Positions 36,502 to 47,500 of a stretch of DNA of 64,000 nt are shown here, one piece after another. Below the pieces are notes generated by a model. The model was not told the origin of the DNA, made no database searches, and saw only the letters and a program-made list of their open reading frames with translations. Within the stretch, counting starts at the first letter, position 1. Each line of letters starts with the position of its first letter. Where the stretch lies: assembly GCA_030248215.1 (NCBI GenBank), contig JASANG010002950.1, positions 1 through 64,000 of the forward strand, in the 5' to 3' direction. The stretch comes from Enoplolaimus lenunculus. Lineage: Eukaryota > Nematoda > Enoplea > Enoplida > Thoracostomopsidae. A program made the position numbers and the translations under genes.

Positions 36502-36765
36502 CCATGTTAAGATCAGAGGCGGATCGTATTTCTGTGGGACTGCAGTAGAGTAAGCTTATCCTTTAGCATAATTTGTTGCTTGGCTTAGGCTTAGGCTCAG
36601 GCTTAAGAATAGGCTCATCCTTACGCTTAGGTTTAGGCTTAGGCTTAGGCTCACAGGCTTAAGAATAGGCTCATCGTTACGCTTAGGCTTAGGCTTAGGC
36701 TTAGGCTCACAGGCTTAAGAATAGGCTCATCGTTACGCTTAGGCTTAGGCTTAGGCTTAGGCTCA
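36502..36765. mobile_element. Telomere-hexamer element with higher-order repeats
   Basis: Starts cccatgttaagatcagagg. Interior is three units of about 56 bp, each made of several TTAGGC plus 'tcacaggcttaagaatagg' and 'ctcatcgttacgc'. The right terminus is missing. Confidence 0.75.
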
Positions 36766-37489
36766 CACGAGTACGGGTGATTGGGCTAACAGATACGAAT
36801 TGATTACGAACATAGCGACAGCATTCGCGTGATATATAACATTTACTGTCAAAATAACCTTTTGGGTCTGAAAAACGGTACGGATTCAGATTGAAAATAA
36901 TAAAAAAATTTCATCAAAATTTCATGAATATTTTAATAAAATTATTAATTTTGCCGTATTTGGATTCAATTCTATAGTTTGACGCTCGTTTAAAGCCAAC
37001 GACTCATGATTTTAAAATTGGCCGACGGTTTTGTGGCAAATAATGTAAATTTTCGTCATTTAAACCCTACTCAAAACCAATAATAAAGGCCCAAGCGAGG
37101 GCCATAAGCAAACATAATAATTCCCTGCAAAATCAAAACAGTCAACTTCACACCGGTAAACGTTTCCAAACACCCCTGCTTCACGTCCGTACACAATTGT
37201 TTCAAAGTGCAAAATCTGAAGAAAAAAAATTTGCTTTTTGCTGCAATTTATATTGCTTCTGCAAGAAGCAACTCGCACTGCAAACTGCGTTTTGCAATAT
37301 TTTATTAATTCAAAATTGCACTCTTGCATTGCGATCGCTTTAAAGCAACTGTACAGCGCTTAAAAGCCGGGAAGAAAGTTACTGCGACACACTACAAAAC
37401 GGGCGAATTCAACACAGAACACAGCTGTCGAATCCTATTTGTCTATTGCGTGTTCGAGCCCTGCAATATTGTGGTATAAATGAAATGTT

Positions 37490-37685
37490 GGCCAAGGTAA
37501 AGAACAGGGGCGTCACACTACTTAAGCATATTCCCAAGCCTAAGCCTAAGCCTAAGCGTAAGGATGAGCCTATTCCTTAGCCTAAGCCTAAGTCTAAGCC
37601 CAAGCAAAAGAGTTAGTCTAAAGCTTAAACTGACTGTATTACAGCCCAGCCGGAAAACGATCCGGCCCTGTTGTGTACACGGGCC
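37490..37685. mobile_element. Telomere-hexamer element
   Basis: Starts ggccaaggtaaagaacaggg, ends ccctgttgtgtacacgggcc, interior CCTAAG units flanking gcgtaaggatgagcctattc. Confidence 0.85.
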
Positions 37686-38010
37686 GAAATGTTTGGGGGC
37701 GTGCGAACCAGATAAATAGACAAATTAGGCGTCAAAATTAATACCAAATTCAGGTTAAGTTCATGGCTAAATTTAGGATTTGGCTAAAATAACAGACTCT
37801 CAGGCATAATTTTTATTCTTCCAAACCAACTTTTCAAGTTGCACAGCAATGTTTGCTTTTGGAAAACCTATAAAGAAGGTGTAAACACTTGCAAAAGATG
37901 TATTCACACATATGAAGACTAAACTGGATAAATTCAGCCCTGGCGTTTAGGATAGTCGGTGGCCAAAAATGTCTTTGGGGGCCCGAAATATAATGTTTCA
38001 CAGCTCAACT

Positions 38011-38257
38011 CCTGTAAATTTCAATGAGTTGATTAACCAACTCAGCTGGAAAGTTAGTTATTTCTGAGTTACTAACAGTAAACATTCTCACTGTGATTTG
38101 ATCATCACTCTGAGTTCCGTCGATTCCGCGTAAATTGCATAATTAAGTCAGAGTGAGTTTTGCTGACTCAGAATTGTGAGTTCTGAAAGTTCTAACTATG
38201 ACTACGTGATTCAACTCATACTGAGTTAATAAACTCACCTCACTGGAATTTGCAGTG
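38011..38257. mobile_element. MITE family 3 (TGTAAATTYCARTGAGTTGA termini), first of a pair
   Basis: Starts cctgtaaatttcaatgagtt, ends cactggaatttgcagtg, rich in AACTCA/TGAGTT dyads. Confidence 0.75.
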
Positions 38258-38269
38258 ATCAATAACTTT

Positions 38270-38511
38270 ACTGTAAATTCCAGTGAGTTGATTTCAACTC
38301 AGACTGAGTTGAAACACTCAGTCTGAGTTAGGACTGTCACAACTCATAATTCTGAGTTGATATAACTCAATTTGATTTAAATAATCAACTTTCCCGGAAT
38401 CAAATCAACTCAGAGTGAAAATCAACTCAACTCAGAGTGCGAGTACATTGTAACTCAGGAATAATTAACTTTTCGTCTGAGTTGATTAATTAACTCATTG
38501 GAGTTTACAGG
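38270..38511. mobile_element. MITE family 3, second of a pair
   Basis: Starts actgtaaattccagtgagtt, ends aactcattggagtttacagg. Same family as the copies at 50889 and 55709. Confidence 0.8.
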
Positions 38512-38693
38512 GTTGGTGGGTCGTGAAAAACATTTTAGTTTACTGAAATGGGGGTACCAATGGGACGAATTCCCTAATTTGGAGGTTTGCCGGGAATGTA
38601 AGCAAACTTGAAATCGCTGCGATTCATAAATGGAAAACATAATCGTTGAAACAATCACCAAATATTGTGAAAATCGATACAAAAGTACCGCCG

Positions 38694-38855
38694 GGCCCGT
38701 AGCCAAGTGGGTACCAGCGGGGCTCAGCTCCGCTAGAAAAATTTTGGGCGTCCCATAGAAAATTTTCGCCCTTGCTTCTACGTCAACAAAAACGCTTGTA
38801 TGCCCCTCCTGAAAAATTGTGAGCTTCCTATAGAAAGTTGAACTGGTTACAGGCC
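38694..38855. mobile_element. Repeat family 9
   Basis: Starts gggcccgtagccaagtggg, with gctagaaaaattttgggcg and cttgcttctacgtca phrases. Confidence 0.6.
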
Positions 38856-39231
38856 TGAAAAGTCGGTTAAAATATTTGCTAAAATGAGTTACATTTCTAA
38901 CCCAATGATTTAGTGCTGTACTCAACTGCGGCATTTACGGGATGTGACCTTCCACTGGCGCCGACGTGCCGTCTATTTTGGAATTAAAATGGCTCATATG
39001 AAGCTCACAATGTGTTTTATAGCCAAATGCCTGAAAAATATGGTGAAATTTTTACAACGCGAATTCAAAAACTTTGAGCAATTGACTAATTGTAAAAATA
39101 GCTAAATTTATATGTTGAAAATGTGCTTGAAAATTGTAAAAATTCGTAAAGCAAAAATTAAAATAAAAAGTTCTAGCAACGACCCTCGGTATTATGCATG
39201 CAAATTTGTTCACTTTTCAGATCATTTCGCC

Positions 39232-39553
39232 GGCCCATGTAAACAGCAGGGCCGGACCGTTTTCCGGCTGGGCTGAAATAGAGTCAGCTTAAGCTTTAGA
39301 CTAACTTTTTTGTTTAAGCTTAAAGTTAGGCTTAGGCTTAGGCTTAGGCTTAGGCTTAGGCTTAGGCTTAGGCTTAGGCTTAGGCTTAGGCTTATGCTTA
39401 GGCTTAGGATTAGGATAGGCTTAGGCTTAGGCTTAGGCTTAGGCTTAAACTTAGGCTTAGGCTTAGGCTTAGGCTTAGGCTTAGGCTTAGGCTTAGGCTT
39501 AGGCTTAGCTATATACTTATACTACTGTACAGGTCCTGTTTTATACATGGGTC
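39232..39553. mobile_element. Telomere-hexamer element with the longest uninterrupted TTAGGC tract
   Basis: Starts ggcccatgtaaacagcaggg, ends cctgttttatacatgggtc. Between about 39326 and 39508 lie roughly 30 TTAGGC hexamers with few variants. The Leu-Arg and Gly-Leu repeat frames here are translations of the hexamer. Confidence 0.9.
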
Positions 39554-40134
39554 ATTTCGCTTATAATTATTTGATTTGCGATTGCAGGCGACTGGGGAAA
39601 ACCATCCTGTAAAAGTGAGTCTGCTGTAGTTGAAGAACCATGAGATCAACTTATGAAGGCTTAATATTTTGCCTAAGACAATCACGGATCCACTCCATGA
39701 ATGGCATTCGCAAAATGATTATTACGCCTATCACAAGATGTCCATAGGTTTTCAAACAAGCCAACTGAATACTATATAATTAACAATTTACACCCTATCA
39801 GGGTGCGACCGGATGTGAAAAATACATGAGCCGAAACTAGAATTCAACAAAATTTGCCCGAGCCCAAGCCGAAGGTCAATTTTCTACCGGAGCTGGAAGT
39901 ATACTTTCGATTGTACCCTGTACCCGATTGCAGAATCTGAAAAAGATACATTTAGTCAGTTTTCACGTTACATATATAACGTTTGAGTTTTTTAGCCGGA
40001 AACAGAAACCGATATCCGGTTGCATCTTGGCGATATTAATTGTTTACTTATACACATTTGAGAACACCGGAACTCCTCTAAACATAAATACAGTACAGAA
40101 AAATAAGTTTTCGTTCGCTGAAGTTGATAACACC

Positions 40135-40465
40135 AAGAATGCATAATACAAGAGTGTGCAACACTTTGGGGTCCGCAATGGTACAAAATGTATCACCCGA
40201 CGTTGCGTTTTGGCCGACCCTCCCCCTTTGTTCAGAGGTGCTGGGTCGTTGTCACATGCAATAACCCTAGATTTTAACTCAAAGCAGAGTATCATTTAAT
40301 GCCGTATACATAAAGTGTCATGGTTCCCACAGGTTGTACCCCTCTAAATAAGGGGGGCGTAGGTCAAAAACGCAACGCGTGCCTGGTTGATTCTTTTCTA
40401 CACAGAATATACCCATTTGCGTATTCTTGTTAAAGTATGCATCATCCACTCTTGATAAAACGGAT
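40135..40465. mobile_element. MITE family 5
   Basis: Starts near gcataatacaagagtgtgc, ends cttgttaaagtatgcatcatccactcttg (right repeat). Contains gacgttgcgttttggcc and the mirrored aaaaacgcaacgcg. Confidence 0.75.
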
Positions 40466-41010
40466 TACGTTCGAAAAAAGACTTCGGCTTTAATGCTTTC
40501 CGTAGGCTAAAGCTTAAGCTATAATTTTTGAATTCATTCTTGCGCCGAGAGGTTGATTAGACTTTGGAATATGCTTATGCTACTGTTTTACACCGTTAAA
40601 ATTGGCTTAGAATTGTGCGAAATATATTAAAATAACATTCTAAAAACGAAACTAATTTTGTGGATTTTTCTAAAAAGATCCAAGTGTTGGAAAAGCTGGG
40701 ATTTTGTTCTACAAATCCGTATTTGTTAAACAAATATCCACTGTCCGTACGGGATTTGTATGGATATATCCTCAGGTGCAGGATGTCAGGAAACAGACAG
40801 CACATCCACACCCCTCCTGCCAGACTCACTGACTATGCGCGACAGCCACGATCTTACGCGCACTGCCCGTCCTTTGTGCATCAGAAGCATGGCTCAATAG
40901 CCACCCACGCCGACCACCCTGGTGCGGCATGCAGACACCACGGTACACCATTCTGTCGGCGTGGCCAGCCGCCACCATGACTGAAAGCCGAATCGTGTAC
41001 CACTACGACA

Positions 41011-41290
41011 CACCGCCCTGTTCATCTCTCTACGTATAGACATGAGAGCGAACGCAATATGATGCTGTGCAATTAGCGATGAAATATTGGACCAGCCGTG
41101 GGTAGAACCCGGACCTCCCGCTTGCAGGGCAGTGGTGTCGTGGACAGCATGTCCGCCCTGTCCATCTCTCTACTTATAGACATGAGAGCGAACGCAATAT
41201 GATGCTGTGCAATTAGCGATGAAATATTGGACCAGCCGTGGGTAGAACCCGGACCTCCCGCTTGCAGGGCGGACATGCTGTCCACTACAC
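41011..41290 (-). repeat. Tandem duplication of a 140-bp unit carrying a tRNA-like SINE head
   Basis: Units 41011-41150 and 41151-41290 are nearly identical. On the minus strand each holds GGTGTAGTGGACAGCATGTC (A-box region) and GTCCGGGTTCTACCC (B-box region). Confidence 0.8.
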
Positions 41291-41483
41291 CACTGCCCCG
41301 TGATACCACAAGGCCAATTGCACACCATATTACAACATTACTACAGGGTGGATTGCAAGGCCCATGGTCTCGCCGTTGGATTTGAAAAATCACCAAAATT
41401 AATAACGTTAAGCAAATGTAAAAATCTACCGTGCCTTCGCTGTTATTCCTGCAGGAAGTCTGCATGTGATATATATTTGCATA

Positions 41484-41895
41484 CCAGGGTGCAACCGGAG
41501 GTGAAAAATACCGGAGCCGGAGGTCTCAATTGTGTTGATAAATATCTAAACGTGTCTATGTTTGAAACTGCAATATCCGTTTTTCGTTTCGGTTCCTGGC
41601 AGGGTGTAACCGAATATCTGTTTCAGTTTCCGTAATGTTCAAAAATTAGTTGTAAATCACGTATATCTCGTAATCGTTTATTATAGATATGCTTCAATTG
41701 TTAAAAATGAAATAAAAATTACGAAATTTATCCAAAATCTTAACGTTTTCGGTGTATCCGCTGTTTTGTCTTTAAAATTTTAGACAGCTCGATGAATATT
41801 TGCACACCTCAGTTGGGTTGGCACAAAAATAAACCATCTTTGAAACTTTTATCAGTTTTCCGTTTCCGTTATTTTTTCTATCCCTTAATACATCC
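41484..41895. mobile_element. CCGG-rich MITE family 7, diverged
   Basis: Starts ccagggtgcaaccggagg, has ataccggagccggagg, and ends near ttaatacatcctgg. Confidence 0.5.
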
Positions 41896-42009
41896 TGGTT
41901 CACAGTATTTCTGTTATCCGAACACCCTGCATTAGACGTATACAATTGATGTTCTTCTTAAATTCACGCCGGGCCCATGTCACACTGAGAGTTCCAGTAG
42001 AAGATTGTT

Positions 42010-42166
42010 GGCCAATGTTACTTTAAGGGGCGTAACAATAGATTAAGCGTATTCTTAAGCATAAGCCTAAGCCTAAGGCTAAGCAACAAAAATCTAATCT
42101 AGAATCTAAACGTACTCTTTTATAGACCCACCAGAAACTGGGACGACCCTAAAAGTAACATGGGCC
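42010..42166. mobile_element. Telomere-hexamer element, subfamily B
   Basis: Starts ggccaatgttactttaaggg, ends cctaaaagtaacatgggcc, with a few CCTAAG units. The compact form of the element at 49602. Confidence 0.85.
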
Positions 42167-42991
42167 AGATTGTTTTCTGTATTTGAGTTTTCAATCATTT
42201 TTCTTCTGTGTCAAAATATCGGAATTTTTAATAAACGGGGAGACCAAAACACCAACAACAAAAACATCATGGATTTTGAAAACTATTTTTTCATATCGCT
42301 TCTATACAACCACACAAACTATTTAAAATTTCAAAAAGTAGGGGTCACAGGCATGTGATCCCCGTTTGACGGCGCCATTGTTGTCATCAAAATTTGCACA
42401 ATTTTATGGCACAGCACAGGGGTTAAAAGTCACAATTTATCGTTTGTTGGAGTCAGAGGCATCCCAGGTCGGTGGTGGCGGGCCAATTGCAAACAATTCC
42501 TGGTATGACATCGCATATCGGCTGCTGTTAAACCCCCACCTTTAACCTTAGATGTTTTATTTTATGTTTGTATTGTTTTTTTCGTATGTTTCCTGAGTCT
42601 TACAGCGGCTGGGTGTGAGAGCTTCCTGCCCCCGATGCTAATTTCTTTGTTTAACAAAAATTAACCTTTTTGAGATTTAATACTACGACCTTAACTGCGT
42701 ATTATCTTGCACGATATTAAATATTTGCAATTCCTGTCATAAACCTTTTTCCACATGCAGTATCATATGCGTAACCTGAACGTCAGCCGAGTCGGCCCAC
42801 ATCAATTTTGGCCAACCGTCAAGTTTGGCATGAAATAATTTCGTTTGAGGGGAATGGTATACAAGCACTCTCGAAATTTCTGTACAAACGAGTAAAAACA
42901 GTTTAATAGGTTCTTCAGTAAACCTGCCGGAAAGTATACCATACGCGAACATCACAGATAGTTAATGTCCAAGTGACAACCGGTGGATTTC

Positions 42992-43124
42992 GGACCACGT
43001 ACCGGAACAGTAGTATAAACATATTCCTAAGCCTAAGCCTAAAGCAAAAAGTTAGTCTAAAGCTTAAACTGACTCTATTATAGCCCCTCTGGAAAACAAT
43101 CCGGCCCTGTTCTGTACATGGGCC
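42992..43124. mobile_element. Telomere-hexamer element, short copy
   Basis: Left end shortened (ggaccacgtaccggaacag), interior cctaagcctaagcctaaagc, right end ccctgttctgtacatgggcc. Confidence 0.75.
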
Positions 43125-44325
43125 TGGATTTCTATGCGGTTCTGGCCCTGAAAAATGATTTATGCCAACAGCTTGTTTCGAAAGTTTAGGCCGCAAAATT
43201 TTGTAATTGTAAGTTAAGTTGCTATTTCTTGTGTTTGTTCAGTGTCAATATTATAGTTTTTCATCGCCGACATATGGCCTATACACAAAAATAATAGTAT
43301 TGAAATTTGAAGACTCGTACTTTCTTAAATTTTCAAGATATCAATGTCTTGTATTTCAGAGATTATAATAGTTTTAAACAGCTCCGAAATATATGTCTAA
43401 AATGGTTAAAACTTAATTGTCTTATATTCAACAAATTACGATTTACAATTTATAAAAACAAATTTCTTTCTTTCAAAAAATAGTTGTCTTTTATATTCAA
43501 AAATTTATTTTCTGATTTTTGTGTGTGTTAAAAGTTACTTCGTCTATATTCTTAAAACTGTATATAAATAAGCAAATTTTAATGATATTTAGGTTAAGCT
43601 CAGGCTGCCCCGAACCGAAGTTTACGTCTTTTATGTATCTTAGGTTGTAAAATTAAGGCATTTTGGAGAGCTGAATTTCCGAACTTGAAAGCGACTTCTG
43701 AAGGAAAATGGAGCCGAGATCATCTGAAGCGATTTATCCTACCAAGAACTGTCAAGAGTACAACTGCAACCAAAGGAGTTTCAACTATTGATTCAGTCTT
43801 AACATTGATCACGATGTTAACAGTATGCAACATGGCAGATTTCAGCTAAAAGTTTTAGAATCAAAATCTAAATACGATTCAAAATAATAAATTAATGATG
43901 TTACAAATTTTTAGCTTTTTCTGCGCATGACAAGTACTTGCTGGCTGGCCGGCCGTTCGATAGCCGGCCGGTTGGTTCCTGGGCGGTGCATAACACTAGC
44001 GTCCAAGAAGAAGCTCAAGCTACAACTGTAAACAATCTGGTTGCAGAGACCAGCAATTTTCAGAAAAAAGGTTCTTAACTTTACTAAATTTACAATCGTG
44101 TCTATTAGTCAGTTAAACTATTTCTTTGCAAAATTAAACCTCTGACCTTAGTCAAAGCTATAAACATAAATCAAATTTTGACCAATTGAAATCCGTCATT
44201 ATCCATAAGATCTGTAGCTCAGCCTTGACAGCCGGCACCCCCTGAGATAACGAATAAAATGTAAAATTCTTTTAATCTATTTTTAGTGTAATCGAGTTCC
44301 AAGCGCATTTTAATGAACTTCTAAT

Positions 44326-44512
44326 ATGATAACTCGCTCAAATAGCGGTGTACTTACGCGTCAAACAAGTGTCTTGCATGATTTGGTACAACAGCAACAC
44401 GCAACAGGGGGTCAGGGCACCGAGCCAGCAGCAACGACAACAACAACACGAAGAAAACATTCGATATTTCAAGATCTCGAGCCCACGAGAAGTATCATTG
44501 GCGGTGGAACAG
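44326..44512 (+). CDS. Candidate first exon of the innexin (N-terminal extension)
   Basis: Open from an ATG bounded by an in-frame stop just upstream (44314) to a good donor, ACAG|gtaaat. It encodes 62 aa plus one base: low complexity, with [13 protein letters not shown] and [12 protein letters not shown]. It ends in phase 1, exactly what the innexin exon at 51351 needs, and the join reads [14 protein letters not shown]. That exon itself stays open and Gly/Pro/Arg-rich for 61 codons before the conserved Met. C. elegans UNC-7 is an innexin with an extended N-terminus, so this is plausible. No sequence homology was recognised, and it could instead be an independent exon. Confidence 0.5.
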
Positions 44513-47500
44513 GTAAATAAGATTCGAATTGGGGAACATTTAAAACCTTATTTGGCTGACATCGATATTATCAAGAGTGGATGATGTCCACCTTACAGAA
44601 GAGTGTGCAACTGCTTGGGCTGTGCATGGCACAAAGTGTACCAGCACGCGTTGCATTTCTGTTCGACCCCCCCTTCAATCTGGGAGGGGGGGGTTAAGCA
44701 AGAGATTAACAATAAAGTATGCTTCAGTACACCTACCCCCCCTCATTTAAGGTGGTCAACTATAAGGTTCGCTGCGTGTATGACAATATTAACACAATAG
44801 TTTTACAACGTTTTTGAAACTGCATACAGACCCCCTAAACAAGGGGGTAGGCCAAAAACGCAACGCGCGCTGGTACATTCTTTAATACACAGAATGTTCC
44901 CAGTTGCACACTCTTGTTATAAAAAGTGATCATCCACTCTTGACATTATTAAAGCTGGAACGCGCAACAGATCAATTTGAACAATAATTCCAGTAAATTG
45001 AGTGAATACGTCTATTTTTGCAATAATTAACAACTTTATGTTAGCGGTAGTGTACATTCGGGCCCGTAGCCACGTGGGCCATCAGGCGCCGCTCAGCTCC
45101 CCCTGGGAAAATTTTGGGGGCCCCATAGCAAATTTGCAATCTTGCTTGTAAGTCATTAAAAAACCTTGAATGCCACTCGTGAAAATTTTGGAGCCCCCCT
45201 AGCAATGTGAGCCGGCTACGAGTCTGTGTACATTACAGATAAATATTGGTGTCGTACCTCAGACACTGACGCACATTTTTAGCTTTAAGTTTCAGTAAAC
45301 TTTTCAAACTTACAATCTATTCAGTAAAGAAACCCTGATTTTCTGCAGAAATACTTTGCGATATGGGCGTTGCAAATCCTATAACCTCATTGATTAGTTG
45401 ATATTAAAAAGAGTGGATGATGCATACTTCAACAAGAGTATACAACTGGGTACATTCTGTGTAGGAAAGAATATACCCGGCACGCGTTGCGTTTTTGGTG
45501 TTCGCCCCCTTTATTTACTGTATTGACCCGAATAAGAGGGGGATAATAAAGGGGGTACCCATTTTGAGTCCAAATCAATAGGAGTCCGTATCCCTAATAG
45601 GAGTCCATAAGCGGATTGAGTCCATAAACCCAAATTAGAGTCCATAAATGTCAATTATCCTAATTGTAGCGCATAAATGACTCCAGGACCAAATAAGGTT
45701 GAGTTCGAAACTTTAAAGCGTACTTAAGTTTTGAAAGTACATTCCTAAGTACATCCTTGAATTATCGCTCAAGCTATTGACACAAGACAAACGTTTAATT
45801 CACCGGATAGTGACAATACCGAATATATATCAGTAACAAAGGATGGTGGAGCGTGGGTTGAAACGACCCCTCTAAACAAATTGGTGTCTTCCAAAAACAC
45901 AACGCCGGTTGGTACATTTTGTACCACGCGAAACCCCAAGAGTTGCACACTCATGTATTATGCACTCTTGATATTAATGATTACACACTGCAGTGACCCG
46001 AACAAGAGGGTGGGAGGAGTAATAAGCGGGGGTCCCCATTTTGGGTTCCGATCAATAGGAGTCAATATCCCTAATAAGAGTCCGTAAGCAGATAAATTCC
46101 CAAAACCCTAATTAGAGTCCATAAATGTCAATTATCCCTAATTGTAGCGCACAAATGACTCCAGGCCGAAATAAAGTTGAGTTCGAAACTTTAATGCATA
46201 CTTTAGTTTTGAAAGTACATTCCAGTGTATATTAACTTTGCATTATCGCTCAAGCTATTCACGCAAGACAAATAAGCGTTTAATTCAAAGGAGAGTTGCA
46301 GTACCGGATATATATCATTGACGAAGGGTGGCGGAGCGTGGTCTAAAAATAAATAACAGTCAGTAACCAAATATCAGGGGGGTGGGTACCCTCTGGAGAT
46401 TCCAAATAAATATCAGTCCACCCCTTTTATTCGGGTCACTACAGTAGTATTTCAACCAAACTTCATATTTTGTTTATTGATTTGTATGACCAACCATTTG
46501 TGAAAATTTTTATCCGCCGGCCACCGACCCCAATTCTCAAAATCAGATCTTTGATTATGAGCCAGAAATTTGTATAAAATTACGAACGCAGGGGGTAAAA
46601 TCGGTCTACCCACATTTCGTTGTACGTCAATGTCTACTGTGAACCCTGAAACGCGCAGACATTGAGGAATTTGTATCCAATATTATAATTTGACAAAAGA
46701 TAAATGGGGCCTTGCCCGGTGAAATCCCGTCGTTATCTGTAAATATTTGTTTCAATTTTCGGCCCATGTGTAGAACAGGGCCGGAACGTTTTTCGGCTGG
46801 ACTGTAATAAAGTAAGCTTAAGCTTTAGAATATTTTTTTGCTTAGGCTTAGGTGTAGGTTCAATCTTATGCTTAGGCTTATGCTTATGCTTACGCTTAGG
46901 TTTAGGCTTATGCTCAGGCTTAGGTGTAGCTTCATTCTTATGCTTGCGTAGGTTAGGTGTAGGTTCATCCTTATGCTTATGCTTAGGCTTAGGCTTAGGC
47001 ATAGGCTTAGGTGTAGGTTCATTTGCCAGTAACTCTGCTCAGATTTTCATAACTGCGAGCATCAGAAAGCATTTCTTGCAACACAAACACAGCTGGTTAG
47101 GATTAAAGATTAGGCTTATATCAAGTGGACATATTCCCAAATGCTTCGGTATCCGTTTCCGTTATTTTTACTCTCCGTTTACATCCTGATATCAGCTTTA
47201 AAGTGTTGCCAAAAATTGTTTTACTAATGTTTTTGGGAAGACAAACAAGAGTCCAAAAATTGCCCGTAAATTCACTGAACTAAGAAAATTACGAAAAAAT
47301 TTGCTATCGAAATTGAAAAAAGGTTTGGCAAAAGTTTTGCCGGATGTCAATTTTCAGCCGAAACCGAAGCCGATAGCGGACCTCTGAAACAGGGCGAAAC
47401 CGAATATCCGGATCCGGTTTAATTTCCGGTAAAAATGATTATCCGTATCCGGTTCCGGTATCCTGTATAAACCTACCGGAAACCGGGTATTTACGGTGAA

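Larger units (their letters stand above)
34363..44325. other. Repeat-rich region between the K2P channel and the innexin
   Basis: No gene can be supported. Besides elements listed separately it holds a half family-4 MITE (34739-34815) and a family-1 end (35683-35742). Unexplained stretches: 34820-35680, 35743-36406, 36766-37489, 37686-38010, 38856-39231, 39554-40134, 40466-41010, 42167-42991 and 43125-44325. A start-less 84-codon frame at 43598-43849 was not recognised. Confidence 0.6.

Noticed and set aside
40660-40980. 106-codon frame beginning MDFSKKIQVLEKLGF
   Set aside because: Not recognised; the second half is His/Pro/Arg-rich out-of-frame-looking sequence next to SINE repeats.
43598-43849. 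Start-less 84-codon open frame with KAFWRAEFPNLK
   Set aside because: No start, no recognised family and only a weak acceptor; length alone is not enough.
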